A stretch of DNA of 64,000 nt from Drosophila persimilis. Its lineage: Eukaryota > Arthropoda > Insecta > Diptera > Drosophilidae. Positions 49,001-61,504 of the stretch are shown here, piece by piece. Position 1 is the stretch's first letter. Each line of letters opens with the position of its first letter. The stretch covers positions 3,038,001 through 3,102,000 of the forward strand of contig NW_020825289.1 in NCBI RefSeq assembly GCF_003286085.1, given 5' to 3'. Under the pieces are notes generated by a model that did not search any database, was not told the DNA's origin, and was given only the letters and a program-made list of their open reading frames with translations. The position numbers were made by a program, and so were the translations under genes.

Positions 49001-52000
49001 GCGGACGTACACTCGGGCTGCCGTTGGCCGTACACGGACAAATAAGAGCGAGCATGTGTGGCTATTGAGCTTTGGCCGCATCCAACAAAGTTATTAATTT
49101 GAAATTGTCCAGTTGCTAAATGCCAGTTGACAAAGAGCGAAGGCAGCGCAAGCAAAAAATTAGCAAGACATCTGCGAAGGTTTGGTAGAACGTCTCCAAG
49201 CACGCGGCGGCAAAGTTCAATGCAAATGCAACTGCAGAGCGTCAGCGCCAGCCCCAGCCCCAGCCACAGCCCCAGGCACCTGGCTGAACACTTCTTAGCA
49301 CATCATTAATGCAATTGGCTGCACTTTGGTGACCTTTTGACAAAGACGACAGCAGTCGCAGTCTCTCAATTAATGCTGCAGGGGGCAAGCGATTCATGGC
49401 TGCTGCACTGGTCAAGTACGCCCCAAGTGGCTCAATCGCATTGCCTGCTGATTGATTGTGGGTGTCTTATCTTTAAGTCAATCTGCGAGTGTCTTTACTG
49501 CTTGCGCTTTGGCACATTATTCATCGCAGTCACTCTTTGTCTTACAGAACTGCGAGCCGGACTCGAACGTTTGCTGCACCTACCGCGCACCACCCACCAC
49601 CACCACCACCACCACCACAACGACTACCACACCTCTGCCGTTCGCGACCTGTCCACGCGACTCGGATTGTGTAGCACCAGAGGACTGCCGCAACGGGGAG
49701 ATCAGCTCCATCAACTATGTGAAGAAGCAAGGGGTAAGTTTTGGCTGACACTTACAAATCTGGGCAACCCAGATGGAGGATCACAAGAAACACGATACTT
49801 AGTATGCAGAGTTTCCCCATGCAATCGGTTTGAGAAGTATAACAAACGACCAGCTGAGTAAAACCGCTTTGATGTATGAAACAAAGCGATCTGAGCAGAT
49901 GCACCTCGTTTTGGAGGAATCAGAGTCGACCACACCGATCCGATCCGATCCCATCGCGTTACACAAGCCCAGCGGTACAGCAAGCACATGGGGAAGCCCC
50001 AAAGACCCAACAACCAAACAATCAAACAATCTCACAAAGCTCCGACAGCTTATTAGCACACAATTAGTTGTAATCGCCAGAGCTCTGATTTTCGTCTTGA
50101 GATTCTCCCAAACCCCACGCGCCGAGTGGGTGGTTATTCTCTTGGCAATCTTAGACGGGTGACGTGATGCTGTCGTTACGATAAGTTACGATATTACCTA
50201 AATCGTTCTCATAACGGTTGTATATGCACATACATATGTGCGTGTGGTATACTCAATGTGGATGTACGTAGTACATATGTACATACATAAGTACTCGTAC
50301 ATAGCACTGTCATTGCCACAGGGGGAAATGTTAATGCGCAGCACTCAGGCAACGAACTTGACGCCATCGGGTGCAATCAAATTGGAATGCGGTTGAACCT
50401 TACCTTCCAGTAACGCAATATACATACATTCAAGCCAAAAAAGTGTTAAATTACAGCCTACCAGAGCGCCAGATACAAGTGCGTATGGCAGCCAAAGGGA
50501 GGCTCTGGGAGGCCGAAACAAAGAGAGGCAAAGGGAAGTCTCGATATATTCAACTGGCTATTGCAATTGCATAATTTGTTTACATGCAATGGCCAACAAA
50601 ACGGGTCGGCTGCGTACGTTGTTGTTGCATGCAACGCCTGAAAAAATCAACGCGGCAAGTGAAATATGTTGCAGCCCAGACGGACATCCCTGCAGCTGCA
50701 GGTCGCACTTAAAGCAAAATCGTTTTAGTTTTTTTGCTCGGTATTCAGGCACTGTACGGGTATACTATGCTTTCACTGAGTGTGACACTGAAGGATTTAT
50801 CTCAATGGATACGGCTAAAGTATTGCCCACACTTTTTTGTCAGGGCTTCTAGCTTCAATTTTTGAGAGTTGTCAGAAAAAGTCCGTTTGATACCCAATCA
50901 AGTTATCTTTACTAAGAGAGGGCCAGCGAACATGGATTTTATGTAAGAGTACAGATTAAACATACTACATACATAGGCTGAACTGAAACGGTCGACGAGA
51001 TTTAAAGCATAGGGTAAATTAGTGTCGACAACCTCCGACCAAAATGCCTTTCTTGTTGGCCCTCGTTCAGGTGCTCTTGCCTCGAACTCGTTAAGTTATG
51101 CAGGCATTGACGCCAATTGCTTGGCATACTACAAAATGCACACTGGTGCAGTGTCATCAGTCTCCAACTGACCAACATCAACAGCTGTATTAGCAACCAG
51201 TTGCTCAAAGTCGTATTCCCGACCTACAAGAGGCAAGGAGGAGAAATGGCCTGAGTAGTTTAGCAGTTGAAAATGCGAGGAATGCACGCAAGGTCGTTTT
51301 GGGCTGGGATCTGAGGCCAAGACTGGGACGATACTGACAGGAATTGAGACTTCCAAATAAGGCAGTACATTAAGCTTGATTCTTAAATCGGCATGGCATG
51401 GCACCGGTCCGGCACACTAGGTGGACTTGGACATTGTGGGCCAACTCAGTCTCAACTTCCACATTTGCCAGATTATGCTCTTATCTGATCAATTAATGTT
51501 TACATGCTACTGAAATAGCAATCATATGTACATACATACGTATATACGCATGTATTATGTATGTATGTAGTATGCAGAGCGACCTTATACCAAGCGTTTG
51601 TCAGACGCGATAACATACCCAAGCCAGCATGAACATCGTTTTAATGGAAGAGGATTTGGAGTTGAGTCGAGTCGAGTCGATTCGATCGATGAACGGGGAA
51701 GCACGCAAGCCTTCACTGGCTCACCAAATCACTGATAATTATGAATATTATAGGGCATACTTACACTCCGGCCATTTATCATTTCGGCCTGGCTGATCTG
51801 GCCGACAGATCTGGCTGGCCGTGTGTGGCTTCGATTGCATGTTTTACATTTTGTGAAATCCACCATTAAAGTTACCATTTAGGGTATCGTTTCCTACGCG
51901 CAAATGCGTGTACAACGCTGCTTTTTGAGAAAGCCGGTTTAAGGCTGTCTAGCTGGACAAATTTTAAGCTCTGATAAGCCTGATATATTCATTCTGGCAA

Positions 52001-55000
52001 TCAGGTGAGCGTCTTCAAGCCTCTTCTGTGGTACCGTGGATGCAATGCATTATGATCACCCCATAACTACATAACAAATTGTAGTTGTGACCTCAGGTTT
52101 GGGGTAGTTTGGGTAATTTAGTCGGTTGATGCACCACTTGAAAACTGTAGCAGTCGGAAGAAGGGGCACACATACCAAGGCTCACACAAATTAACAGAGC
52201 AGGTCGTGATTGTCGGAGCGTCAGCATTAAGTAGACGCAGAGCAAGAACAGAGGGTGACGTAGAGCGGGAAACGAAGCGAGCGCCAACCCAAGGTCTAGG
52301 TCGAACTCGAGTTCAGCCCCCATCGCGATGGGGACAAACCAAAGACAGAAAGTCGTTGTCAGCGCTTTTATGTTGTCACTGGTGCAGATCTGCCTTGTTG
52401 GTAACGTAACCCTTCGTGGCGCTTCGCTTGGTTGTTATTTTATTGTTATTTAATTTTACTATAATAACAATTAACAAAATTTTTAGTCCTATTATGATTT
52501 TATTGGTCTGCGTCTCCGGGCTTCAGATCAATACAATGTCAATGTCGCTTTTGATATACTACAACTTCATGAATGGTTTTAACGACACATTTTTGAATTA
52601 TACTCAAATTTTAATATATACTGTTATGTCTTCAGAGACTATTCATTAGTATTATTGGTAAGGCTACGCCCATTTCTGAATTATATGTCATTCAGTTTGG
52701 TCGTAAATTATTGACTTACACCCGATCCCCTGGTCTATGACTCCTATGCATAAATTGCAGTGCAGGCGCATAAACAAAAGACTTAAGCGGCAAACTTGTG
52801 TTCCAACCGACTGCTGACTTGCATGCACTCAGGGCCGAGACGACAGCGATGTCGACGCGCAGAAGCTTCTTCACCAGAGATCGAAAATTGCCTAATTTTA
52901 TAGGCGCATAAATTGCGGGCAGAAAAAGCGAAGAACCAGGCTCTAGGAATTTATTGATGTGTTAGTGGCACATTAATGCGGTCGTAAAAATAATTTCGTC
53001 TTTGCTGTGAAACATTTTCGCCATAAATTTCGAAGCTTCAGATAGGCTTGGAGCTTGGCCTGTCCTTCAAGCAGCGACTGCCAAGGGGTACAGTCGCAAG
53101 AATTGACTCAGATCATCCAACTGGATGATGGCCCAAAGCCCATAACCCATAGCCCATCGCCCAAAGCCCAAAGCCCATATTATTTTCCTCAGATATGAAC
53201 TTGGTAAAGCCATAAACAAAAATGTTCAAAGATTCGTGTATCCACGGGCATTCTGGTATATCATATGCTTATAGTAATTGCAACATTATTTTAAAATTGC
53301 GCCAGACAATCTATGAGACATAAGCACATAAAACCAAAAATACAACGACAATGTCAACAATGGACAAGTTGTCTTGTATGACCACCAGCAACATTTATTA
53401 AAAGCATTTCTGAGTTGCTGTTGGTGGTTTCTGGCGATTACATATTTTAGCTGTCGCTGGTACACAAGTAGCTTGTGGTTTTCGTTGTCGATGTTGTTAT
53501 CTCGGCGCGAAATGATTGATCATAAGCAATGCAGAGACCAGCGGCAAGCAAGTCCAAGTAATCGGAGATCAGGTGGAGCTCGACAGCGGGGCAGAGTAAA
53601 TCTGGAGGCGAGCATAGGGCCTCCCACTTCCCCTCACTGGTATTGTCATTGGTCATTATTTCGATTTCTGGCTGAGGTATGGCATCCTTTGGGACAATGT
53701 GTATTTCGTGTGTTATATAAAGTTTAAGGCGTATGGTCCTCTTCGCTGCGATGAGTGATGTCTACATTAAGATAACATTTGATTAACTCTTAATTAATGA
53801 AAATTACGCAGAGGGTCGCCAGTTGCGCCTAATGACAATGTTAAGAAATTAAGCGGGTCAGCCGGAGCAGAAGGACAGCGTCTGATAATGGTGGTTTCCA
53901 TTAATGATCGGAAATTGGGCCAAGCTCAGCCGGTCCGGACGGGACAGATCAGACTTGCTCAAGACTTGCCAAACGGAAGCGCATATACTTTAATAATTAG
54001 TATTATTAATTTGCCTTTCAGGCAATCAGCAGTCAGCAATGAGCACGCGGCTGCTGCCTTTATCAGCTACCCACGGATCACTTTTTGTTTAATTTCAACA
54101 AATGAGCACATTACTCCTACATTACGGCCGACGGCGGATGCTGCTCTCTGACTTACGAGCTACAAATTGCGCGAAACAATAAGCCCAAGGTCGTGTCCCG
54201 TTGACATCTCGACTGGGGGCCGAGACCGGCGCTCAAGCTGCGTGAGAAAATCCGCCTGGAGCGAGGAAAGAGAGGGAGCACTTGAGGTGCCGTTTAATTC
54301 CACTCTTTTGTGGTGGGCGCTGGTGGTGCTACTGGTCTGGTGCTGGTTCTGGTGCTGATGATTATCGCGATGATTGCGTAAGCAGGCAGCAACTCGAACC
54401 GGCCAACAGAGTTTGTAAATTTTTCGACTGCTAAAAAATATGCAAATGATCTCGCATTTGTATTGTAATTTCTAATGGTTCCGCAACTTGATACATTCTC
54501 AAAGCACACATACTATAAGTGTGTATGAATGTATGGACGAAATATAACCGTATTCTGAATTCTGTCAGCTGACTAATTGCCTATTTATACATCATTTAAC
54601 CAGTTAACGTTAACAGGTCGATGAATATGAACATACAGTAGATCTCTATTAATCAGAATCAGAATCAAATTTTAACAGTTATTTGGTCATCAGCTCCTTC
54701 CACAATGATTAGCTATGGGAGAACACCTTCAAGTATGCTAGTAGCGAAGAAGGCCCCACCTACACCCCCCAAAAAAATTTGACAACTTCAGCGAACAATA
54801 GACTCGGCCGACAAACTTGAATCAGCATCCACTCGCGTCAGCCACTGCAACCGCATCTGCGTCGCGTCGCGTCAAAGTCATTTCAAAGTCCCCGCCCTCG
54901 ACGTGTCGTATTGCATTGCACCATGAAACCGCACAGCCATAGACAACTCACAGCCAGACGGCATGGCCGCTTTAATGACCAGGTAGCAGTCCGTTGCCAG

Positions 55001-56869
55001 TCAACCAGTGAGCAGAACTTCTGCTGCTGTAATTTAATGCGCTGGTTCACGGACTCCGCAGCGCGACAACAACCATGCACGTAGCTGGATGTGCTGAGGC
55101 TCCAACTGGTAGTTTATGTGACATGGCGTGCGTTGTCACCTATCCCCCATACCATCGATACCCTCGAGCCTACTCTAACCTTTTTGTTTCACAAATTTTT
55201 CTTGCAGCCCAACCGTTGCTACGCTCCCGAGGTGTGCTGCCGGATGCCCTCTACAACGCTAACCGAAGACGGATACATATTTAACCTGCCTGACAAGACG
55301 TTCCCGCTGCCCACCAATCCCACGGTGCCCGCCGTCCGCACAACGCAGCCTGCCCTACGTCCACTGCCCACCACTCGTCCCACTAACGAGTACCTGCCAC
55401 CACAGACGACTCGTCGGCCGGTGTACCAACAACCCCCCCAGACAACACAACGTCCCGTCTATCAGCCGCCACCCACTACCATCCGCCCGCAAACCCAGCC
55501 CACGCAGCCCGCTTACCGACCACAGCCGACACAGCCGCAATCGACCCGTCGTCCCACCAACGAGTATTTGCCTCCCGTATCAGTGAATGAGATTCCTCAC
55601 CGCGAGATTCCACGTTACGAGCCGGACCGTGTTCCGGAACCATCTAATGAGAAGCCTGTGTACCGCGGCGAGGATCAGCTGTCGCCGCAGATCTTCCCAA
55701 CGCCACAGACCGTAAATGTACCAAAATACTTTGCAAAGTGCGCCTCTGCCTTGGTCTGTACGGACGAAAACTACTGCAATGCCATCGGTGTGCTCTCCGA
55801 AACGCCCGTCGAGCTATCTCCCATGGAAGCGGCCTTCCGAGTGCCCCTCACCGACTGCTTGCAGGCCGAGAGTGGAGCAGCTGGAAAATGTTGCCGCGAT
55901 CCGAACTACGTAGACCCGTGGCCAGTCAACTTGGCCGGCGTGTGCGCCACCAGAAATAAGCGGTAAGCAAAACAAATTGATTAATCTCAAAAACAGCAAT
56001 ATACAATAGTCGTATTGTTTTATATTTTGAAGCACTAAGCCCACTGGCATTAAGGACCTGGATGCTAACTTTGCCGAGATCCCATGGCAGGCAATGATTC
56101 TGCGGGAGTCTAGCAAAACGCTGCTTTGTGGCGGTGCCATCATTGGGGACGAGTTCGTCCTGACCACCGCCAGCTGCGTCAACGGGTAAGAACAAGAATT
56201 TTACATGCAATATTTCTTCAATATCAATGAGAATCGAATCACGTTTAGGCTGCCAGTTAACGACATCCGCATCAAGGCCGGAGAATGGGAGCTGGGAAGC
56301 ACAAACGAGCCACTGCCCTTCCAGCTGACCGGGGCCAAGTCGATTGACGTCCATCCCTCATATGCCTCCTCAAGCACTGCTAACGACCTGGCCATTATTC
56401 GGCTGGATAAACGCCTGGAGTTCGCCACCCATATCCAGCCAATCTGCATCAGCGACGCGGATCCCCAGGCCTCGGAACAGTGCGTGACCTCCGGCTGGGG
56501 CAAGCAGGCATTGTCAAGTAAGTTTGGACATGCGTCCACACATACATATGTATCCACTCACTCACCAAACCCTTAGTTCACGAGGAAGGCGCAATCATGC
56601 ACGTTACTGACACATCGTCGCAGGGACGCAGTGAGTGCGCAGCGGACGCCACCAGCGTATGCAGCGCCACGAAGTTTGATGCATGCCAATTCGATCTGGG
56701 GAGCGCGCTCGCCTGCGGCAGCGGGTCGAGTATCCGCCTCAAGGGCATTTTCAGCGCCGAGAACTCCTGCGGGGACGGACAGACAGTGCGCTTTGCCAAG
56801 CCCGATATCAAGTGGATTAACACGGCGTTTGCCGACAGGAACAAGCCGCTGCTCCTGAAACGTTTCTAA
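46022..56869 (+). CDS. scaf: Scarface-like secreted serine protease homologue (catalytically inactive), six coding exons
   Basis: Exons 46022-46354, 49548-49733, 55208-55962, 56033-56185, 56249-56517 and 56577-56869 join in frame (1989 nt, 662 aa). In Drosophila, scarface is a JNK-pathway target needed in dorsal closure and disc morphogenesis (known biology). Visible: a signal peptide (1-26, ending LALALASA); Cys-rich CLIP-like segments around 85-124 and 137-184 (CPRDSDCV...CYAPEVCC) and a third at about 350-420 (FAKCASALVC...GKCC); a poly-Thr run (about 127-138); a Pro/Gln/Thr-rich linker with two TNEYLPP units; and a chymotrypsin-like domain from about 436. The usual catalytic His is Ser (TTASC, Ser472), Asp522 remains (NDLAIIRL), and the usual GDSGG Ser is Leu606 (CQFDLGSALAC), so it cannot cleave. 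The first ATG after the acceptor at 45981 opens directly into the signal peptide; an in-frame GTG 15 bases earlier was not used. Introns 1 and 2 are 3.2 and 5.5 kb and phase 0; the last three are 57-70 bp. Orthology is by remembered sequence, not a search. Confidence 0.93.
46355..49547 (+). other. scarface intron 1
   Basis: GTAAGC donor and TTGTCTTACAG acceptor. Contains short tandem arrays: three-plus copies of GTGCCCGT (47040-47068) and a GACGCC hexamer array (47319-47346). A C10 run lies near 48571. A Cys-rich frame at 47463-47735 is discussed in findings; none of the ORFs here is accepted as a gene. Confidence 0.6.
49592..49634 (+). repeat. (CAC/ACC)n microsatellite encoding poly-Thr in scarface exon 2
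   Basis: A run of CAC/ACC triplets within exon 2 gives about a dozen consecutive threonines. Such codon runs are prone to length change, so the tract is likely polymorphic. Confidence 0.8.
49734..55207 (+). other. scarface intron 2
   Basis: GTAAGT donor and TTTTTCTTGCAG acceptor. 5.5 kb without any transposon I can name, unlike the flanking intergenic DNA, which is consistent with conserved regulatory content (inference). Simple repeats include a CCCATA/GCCCAAA-type tandem run at 53138-53180 and (TATG)n at 51525-51570. Confidence 0.55.
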
Positions 56870-57572
56870 TCCGCGAAAAGACGCATAGATAACCGTTCTC
56901 CGAAGTGGAGTACAGTGAAGCAGTGAGCAAAGAGGAGAATTGAATACCTACAATAGAACAGCTCCGACGGTTAATAGTCTTTTGATTTTAGTTGAACTAT
57001 CTCAAATTTAGCCTACATTGCACTACTGTTGTTCTAAGTCGCAACCTGCCACGCCCACATTATAGATATTTATTCAAGACCATAAAATAACCCGAGTAGG
57101 ACACCACAGTTCACATTTGTTGCAATCACAACTATCCGACCATGTAGTTTCAATTCAGTTCAGCAGTAGAAAAACTATTGACGAGTTGTAAAATAATTAA
57201 TTGTAAGCGATAGGTTGTTCACATGAATTTTTGAATGGCCAAACTAATTACTACCAGCTCAGCAAACCACGACGACCCACAAAGATTTTGATTTGAAACT
57301 TGAGATTATAAAATATACTTTCTTCAATCCATATATGTACTATGTATTGTAAGTCGTGCCCAGTGCACTCTTTCTAGACATAAGCAAAACGGCACTCCTG
57401 TACACCACTCCACCACATCTCAGCTGCAGCATCTACACATATTTTTACTATTATTTAAAGCTTTTCCTATATCGTGTATCGTAAATCGTGTAGGTATATG
57501 TTAATATGTTTAAAATGTTGTATAAAGTGTCTATTCATCTAAATTTAGTTTCTAATTTAAATTTTAAATAAA
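56870..57572 (+). terminator. scarface 3' UTR and polyadenylation signal
   Basis: The sequence after the stop at 56869 is AT-rich and non-coding; AATAAA is at 57567-57572, about 700 bp downstream, in an A/T-rich context, and is the best candidate poly(A) signal. Confidence 0.6.
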
Positions 57573-58229
57573 GAAAAATTATTTAGATATATCAAAGAAT
57601 TTATTATTAATGCTCAACATCCTGTCGACACAGGCGAAAATCATGGATTTCGATTACAAGCGAACTTGAAACTAAGTTGAAGTTTATTTGCATTACACAT
57701 TGTATCGTACACAACTATCAGCCACCGGTGTCTCACTAGTTATCATTCTCACCTCGCTGGTTCCAAATCGATTGCGATAATGTATTTCAGCGGAAAATAC
57801 AAGGCACACTGGGCCGATATTCTGGCATTCAAAAATATCATGGAAACAAATTTTTAATGATACGATATCAAAATACCCTGGCTAGGAAAACTGGACTTAT
57901 ATATTTGATTTTAATGCAGAGCTGAAAGGTTTGCAGCCCTTCAAAGTCAGATGTTCGATCTGCTACGAGTTTGATTGTATATTTGACAGTTTGTTTTGTG
58001 TGTCTTGTGGGCTTTGTTTGTCTATTGTGCTGCACAACATTGAATCCTGCAAAAATTCTGTAGAAATATAAAAATTTAAACAGATGAAGCAGATACCGCA
58101 TTACTCAACAAAAACAGCAAGTAAAAACTGCACATTATATGGGCGGTAGGGGTGAGCGTGGCCGGATTTCTCTCAGCTCTAATATATACACTCAACTGTA
58201 TCTAGTTTCAAGTCTCTAACCTAATTTTT
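57573..58229. other. Intergenic region downstream of scarface
   Basis: No gene supported. It leads into the decayed gypsy-type integrase. Confidence 0.35.
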
Positions 58230-59130
58230 CAAACTTATGCGAAATTGTTCTGACAATGATTGACCGTTTTTCCCGCTGGCCGGAGGCAGTGCCGTTGAAG
58301 GATATGACTGCATATGTGAAGCAATATGGTCGCGCTGGATATCGCGTTTCGGGTGCCCATTGACTATTACAACTCATCAAGGAACTCAATTCGAGTCTGC
58401 ACTCTTTAAGTCTCTAGCGAATATGCTGGGAAGCGAGCACATTCACACGACGCCGTACCACCCCCAGTCAAATGGCATGATCGAGCGTTGGCACAGATCC
58501 ATGAAAGACTCCTTGATGTGCCATGGATCAAGCTACTTCCAACCATCATGCTGGACCTCCGCACGTGCTTCAAGTAGGACATTAAGGCATCAGCAGCAGA
58601 GATGCTATATGGGTGTACGTTACGTCTTCCCAACGAATACTTTTCCGAATTGGATGTGCCGTCGGAACTGCTCGACTTTGCCAGCCAGTTCAGGAGAAGA
58701 ATGCTGGTGGTATCATCATCAAGCCCAAACTCTTCCTGCTTAAGGATATTCCCAATTGTTCTCATGTTTTTATTCGGGCTGATGCTATAAAAAAACCCTT
58801 GGAGCCGCCGTCCACAGGACCATACCCGATTGCATCCAAGTCATCAGGGTCTTCACCATCCGCATTAATGGAAAAGAGACGGCTATTTTGAGTCGACAGG
58901 CTTCTTCTTCTTCTGACGATCAGCTATCAAGTGTCCCATTACGGACATATGAGAAGAAAAGACAAAACTAAAGATTTGTAACTTTTGTAGGGGGTGTACT
59001 GTGGCAGCCCGGATCGCAGCCCCTCAACAACACTAATCTTATAGTCGTTCGCTGGTGTGGCAGCACCAGCGACTATTATTATCGGTCTGGCATCTTGATC
59101 TCTATGCAAAACAAAGCTTATGTTAGTTAC
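58230..59130 (+). pseudogene. Ty3/gypsy-type retrotransposon integrase end plus 3' LTR start, broken
   Basis: Frames read TMIDRFSRWPEAVPLKDMTA (58254-58313), then after a shift PLTITTHQGTQFESALFKSL, TTPYHPQSNGMIERWHRSMK and, after more shifts, AEMLYGCTLRLPNEYFSE, FIRADAIKKPLEPPSTGPYP and a C-terminal INGKETA/VDRL block. These are the integrase core (second Asp, normally TDQG, is His in THQG) and the chromatin-binding-type tail of insect gypsy/Osvaldo-like elements. GTAGGGGGTGTACTGTGGCAGC near 58988-59010 looks like a polypurine tract joined to an LTR start. Several frameshifts and the lost Asp make it dead. Confidence 0.7.
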
Positions 59131-59136
59131 AGTAGC

Positions 59137-61200
59137 GGACAGTAATATGTGGACACTCATGTTATCTAACTTTAAACCGATGTCGCGTATTCAAATACTC
59201 AGAAGTCAGTCGGGAAACATTTGTATTGTGTAGATACATTTCTTAGCTGTTAATTAAAGTCTCTTTTTCATAAAAAAAGTTAAAACAAAAAAGAAATAAT
59301 GTGTAAAACATTATTTTTAGGTCTATTATCCCCAAACTCAACGAAACTTTGACTGTTAATGATTGGAGAAATATAATGTTATTATTTGATCTAAAATAAA
59401 CGCAAATATAAGTCGGAGAACGCCATAAAAGTTAATGCCTGAAACGAACGGTTACGCAAGGAGGCAGCAGGAGTTTCTGGGGATTTTTTTCGTTTTTTAT
59501 ACCCGATACTCAAAATGAGTATTGGGGTATATTAGATTTGTGGTAAAAGTGGATGTGTGTAACGTCCAGAAGGAATCGTTTCCGACCCTATAAAGTATAT
59601 ATATTCTTGATCAGCATCAATAGCCGAGTCGATTGAGCCCTGTCTGTCTGTCCATCTGTCCGTCCGTCCGTCCGTCCCCTTCAGCGCCTAGTGCTCAAAG
59701 ACTATAAGAGCTAGAGCAACGATGTTTTGGATCCAGACTTCTGTGATATGTCACTGCTACAAAAATATTTCAAAACTTCGCCCCGCCCAATTCCGCCCGC
59801 CGAAAATCTGTGGCATCCACAAATTCAAAGATACAAAAAAACTGAAAACGCAGAATCGTAGAGGATGTCCAGATGTCCAATGTGAACCAGATCGTATAAT
59901 TATCATAGCCAGAATCAATAAAACAATTTCATTCTTTCTCGCTCTGTCTCTCTCTAACACATAGGTTTCATGGTCGGTTTTGCCAATTGCAAAATATGAG
60001 TTCAAGGATCTCAGAACCTGTAAGAGCCAGGGCAACCAAATTTGGTATCCACACTCCTGTTATATCGGACCTTGACCGTTTTGTGTCACAATTTCGCAAC
60101 ACCCCCCTCCGCCCACGCAAAGGACGAAAATCTGGGGCATCCACAAATCTCAGAGACTATTAAGGCTAGAGTAACCAAATTCGGTATCCGCACTCCTGTT
60201 AGATCTCACTATAAAGCGTATATCTCAAAATTTCGCCCCACCCCCTTCCGCCCACACAAAGGACGAAAATCTGTTGCATCCACAATATTGCAGATTCGAG
60301 AAAACGAAAAACTCAGAATCATAGATAACGACCATATCTATTAGATTGGTGAATCTGGATCAGATCAGATCATTTTTATAGCCAAAGGAACAAATCAATT
60401 TTCAGTGGCTACGCAGCGCCCGACGTCACGCTCAGACTGATTTTCTGTCTCTCTCGCACGCACTCTTTGTCGTTTCGTTTAATAATAGCGGCGTCTGCCG
60501 GAGGAGAGCCATACTGACTTAGTATCGGGTATAAATGTAGAGTTGCGGTGTCCGCAACAACTCACAACGTTCCCCCTCGTTCATTTTAGAGTTTATCTGG
60601 CACAAATTGACGGATATGTGAAGGCGGTCCCGTGCAAAAAAATTTCAACGGAAAACTTTCCGCTTGCTGACGCCCTCATCTTCTAGGACGATTCTGCTAC
60701 TTACCACAGTGCAAGATTGGTCAGGCATACTTTTTCAAACTTTTGTATTATATTGTGTAATGATATATTCAAAAAGTTTGATTTTTCCAATGATAGGTTC
60801 TCTTAACTAAAATAATATTTATCAATAGTGGGAATGAGGACAATGGACTGGCCGGGAAATGCTCCTGGTTTCAATCCGATCGAGAATCTTTAGACCATTG
60901 AAATGAGCATTTAGTAATGAAAACAGAGACCCAAAACTTATCAGAATTGAAAGAAATATTTGAAAAAGTGTTGAATAACCATAGAAACATCGAATTAATC
61001 TGCTAATTAAGAGGTACCAAGCTTTCGCGTAGAAAACTGGTTCTTGAACTGCAAGGAGGTACAAAAAAATATTTACAAACTCTTCAATATTCATAGAATA
61101 CAACGCAATAACAGAACAATTTTATTTCCGGACTAAAAACCAAGAATGAATTTTTCCGTACAATTATAAAAGTTAATACCAAAGTGTATACTTTTTGATT
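59137..61200 (+). mobile_element. Tc1-like DNA transposon remnant, interrupted by a DINE copy
   Basis: Right of the DINE copy, frames read DDSATYHSARLVRHTF (about 60690-60740) and MDWPGNAPGFNPIENL (60843-60890), matching the second-Asp block (DDNAxxH) and the NPIENLW block of Tc1 transposases; stops follow at once. On the left, CAGTAGCGGACAGTAATATG (59132-59151) resembles a Tc1-type terminus with a preceding TA. I could not find the matching right terminus, so the outer limits are approximate. Confidence 0.5.
59494..60580 (-). mobile_element. Full-length DINE-1-like element nested in a Tc1-like remnant
   Basis: Inverted tail at 59494, TGTCCGTCCGTCCGTCCG array, all internal blocks, and inverted head with hairpin (GCAACTC partner weakened: CCGCAACAACTC) ending TCCCCCTCG at 60579. 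It splits a Tc1-like sequence, so it inserted later. Confidence 0.88.
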
Positions 61201-61504
61201 TTGTAACGAACCTAAAAGGGTTCGATACAATCCATCCCCCAACGTGTGATAAACATAAACCTGCTAATAAGTTACAACACCCCGCATATATATTATTTAC
61301 CAACACCACCACCTGCGATAGGCCAAACCCGACGTTTTCCTTAAAGTTCCATCTACTTCTACAAATTTTTTGTGGATTGACCCCTGGACGTGACTGAGCT
61401 TACCTTAACCTGAAATAGGTCCATAATAATTTAAGGATTCTTTTGAAAACAACGACTTTAGATTCAAACTTTTAATGCGTTTCGTTTGCCATTTATATAT
61501 GTAG
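61201..61504. other. Short spacer between Tc1-like and LOA-like remnants
   Basis: AT-rich, no identifiable feature. Confidence 0.3.

Noticed and set aside
49337-49861. 174-codon ORF over scarface exon 2
   Set aside because: It reads the exon in the wrong frame (poly-His from the CAC run) and runs into the introns.
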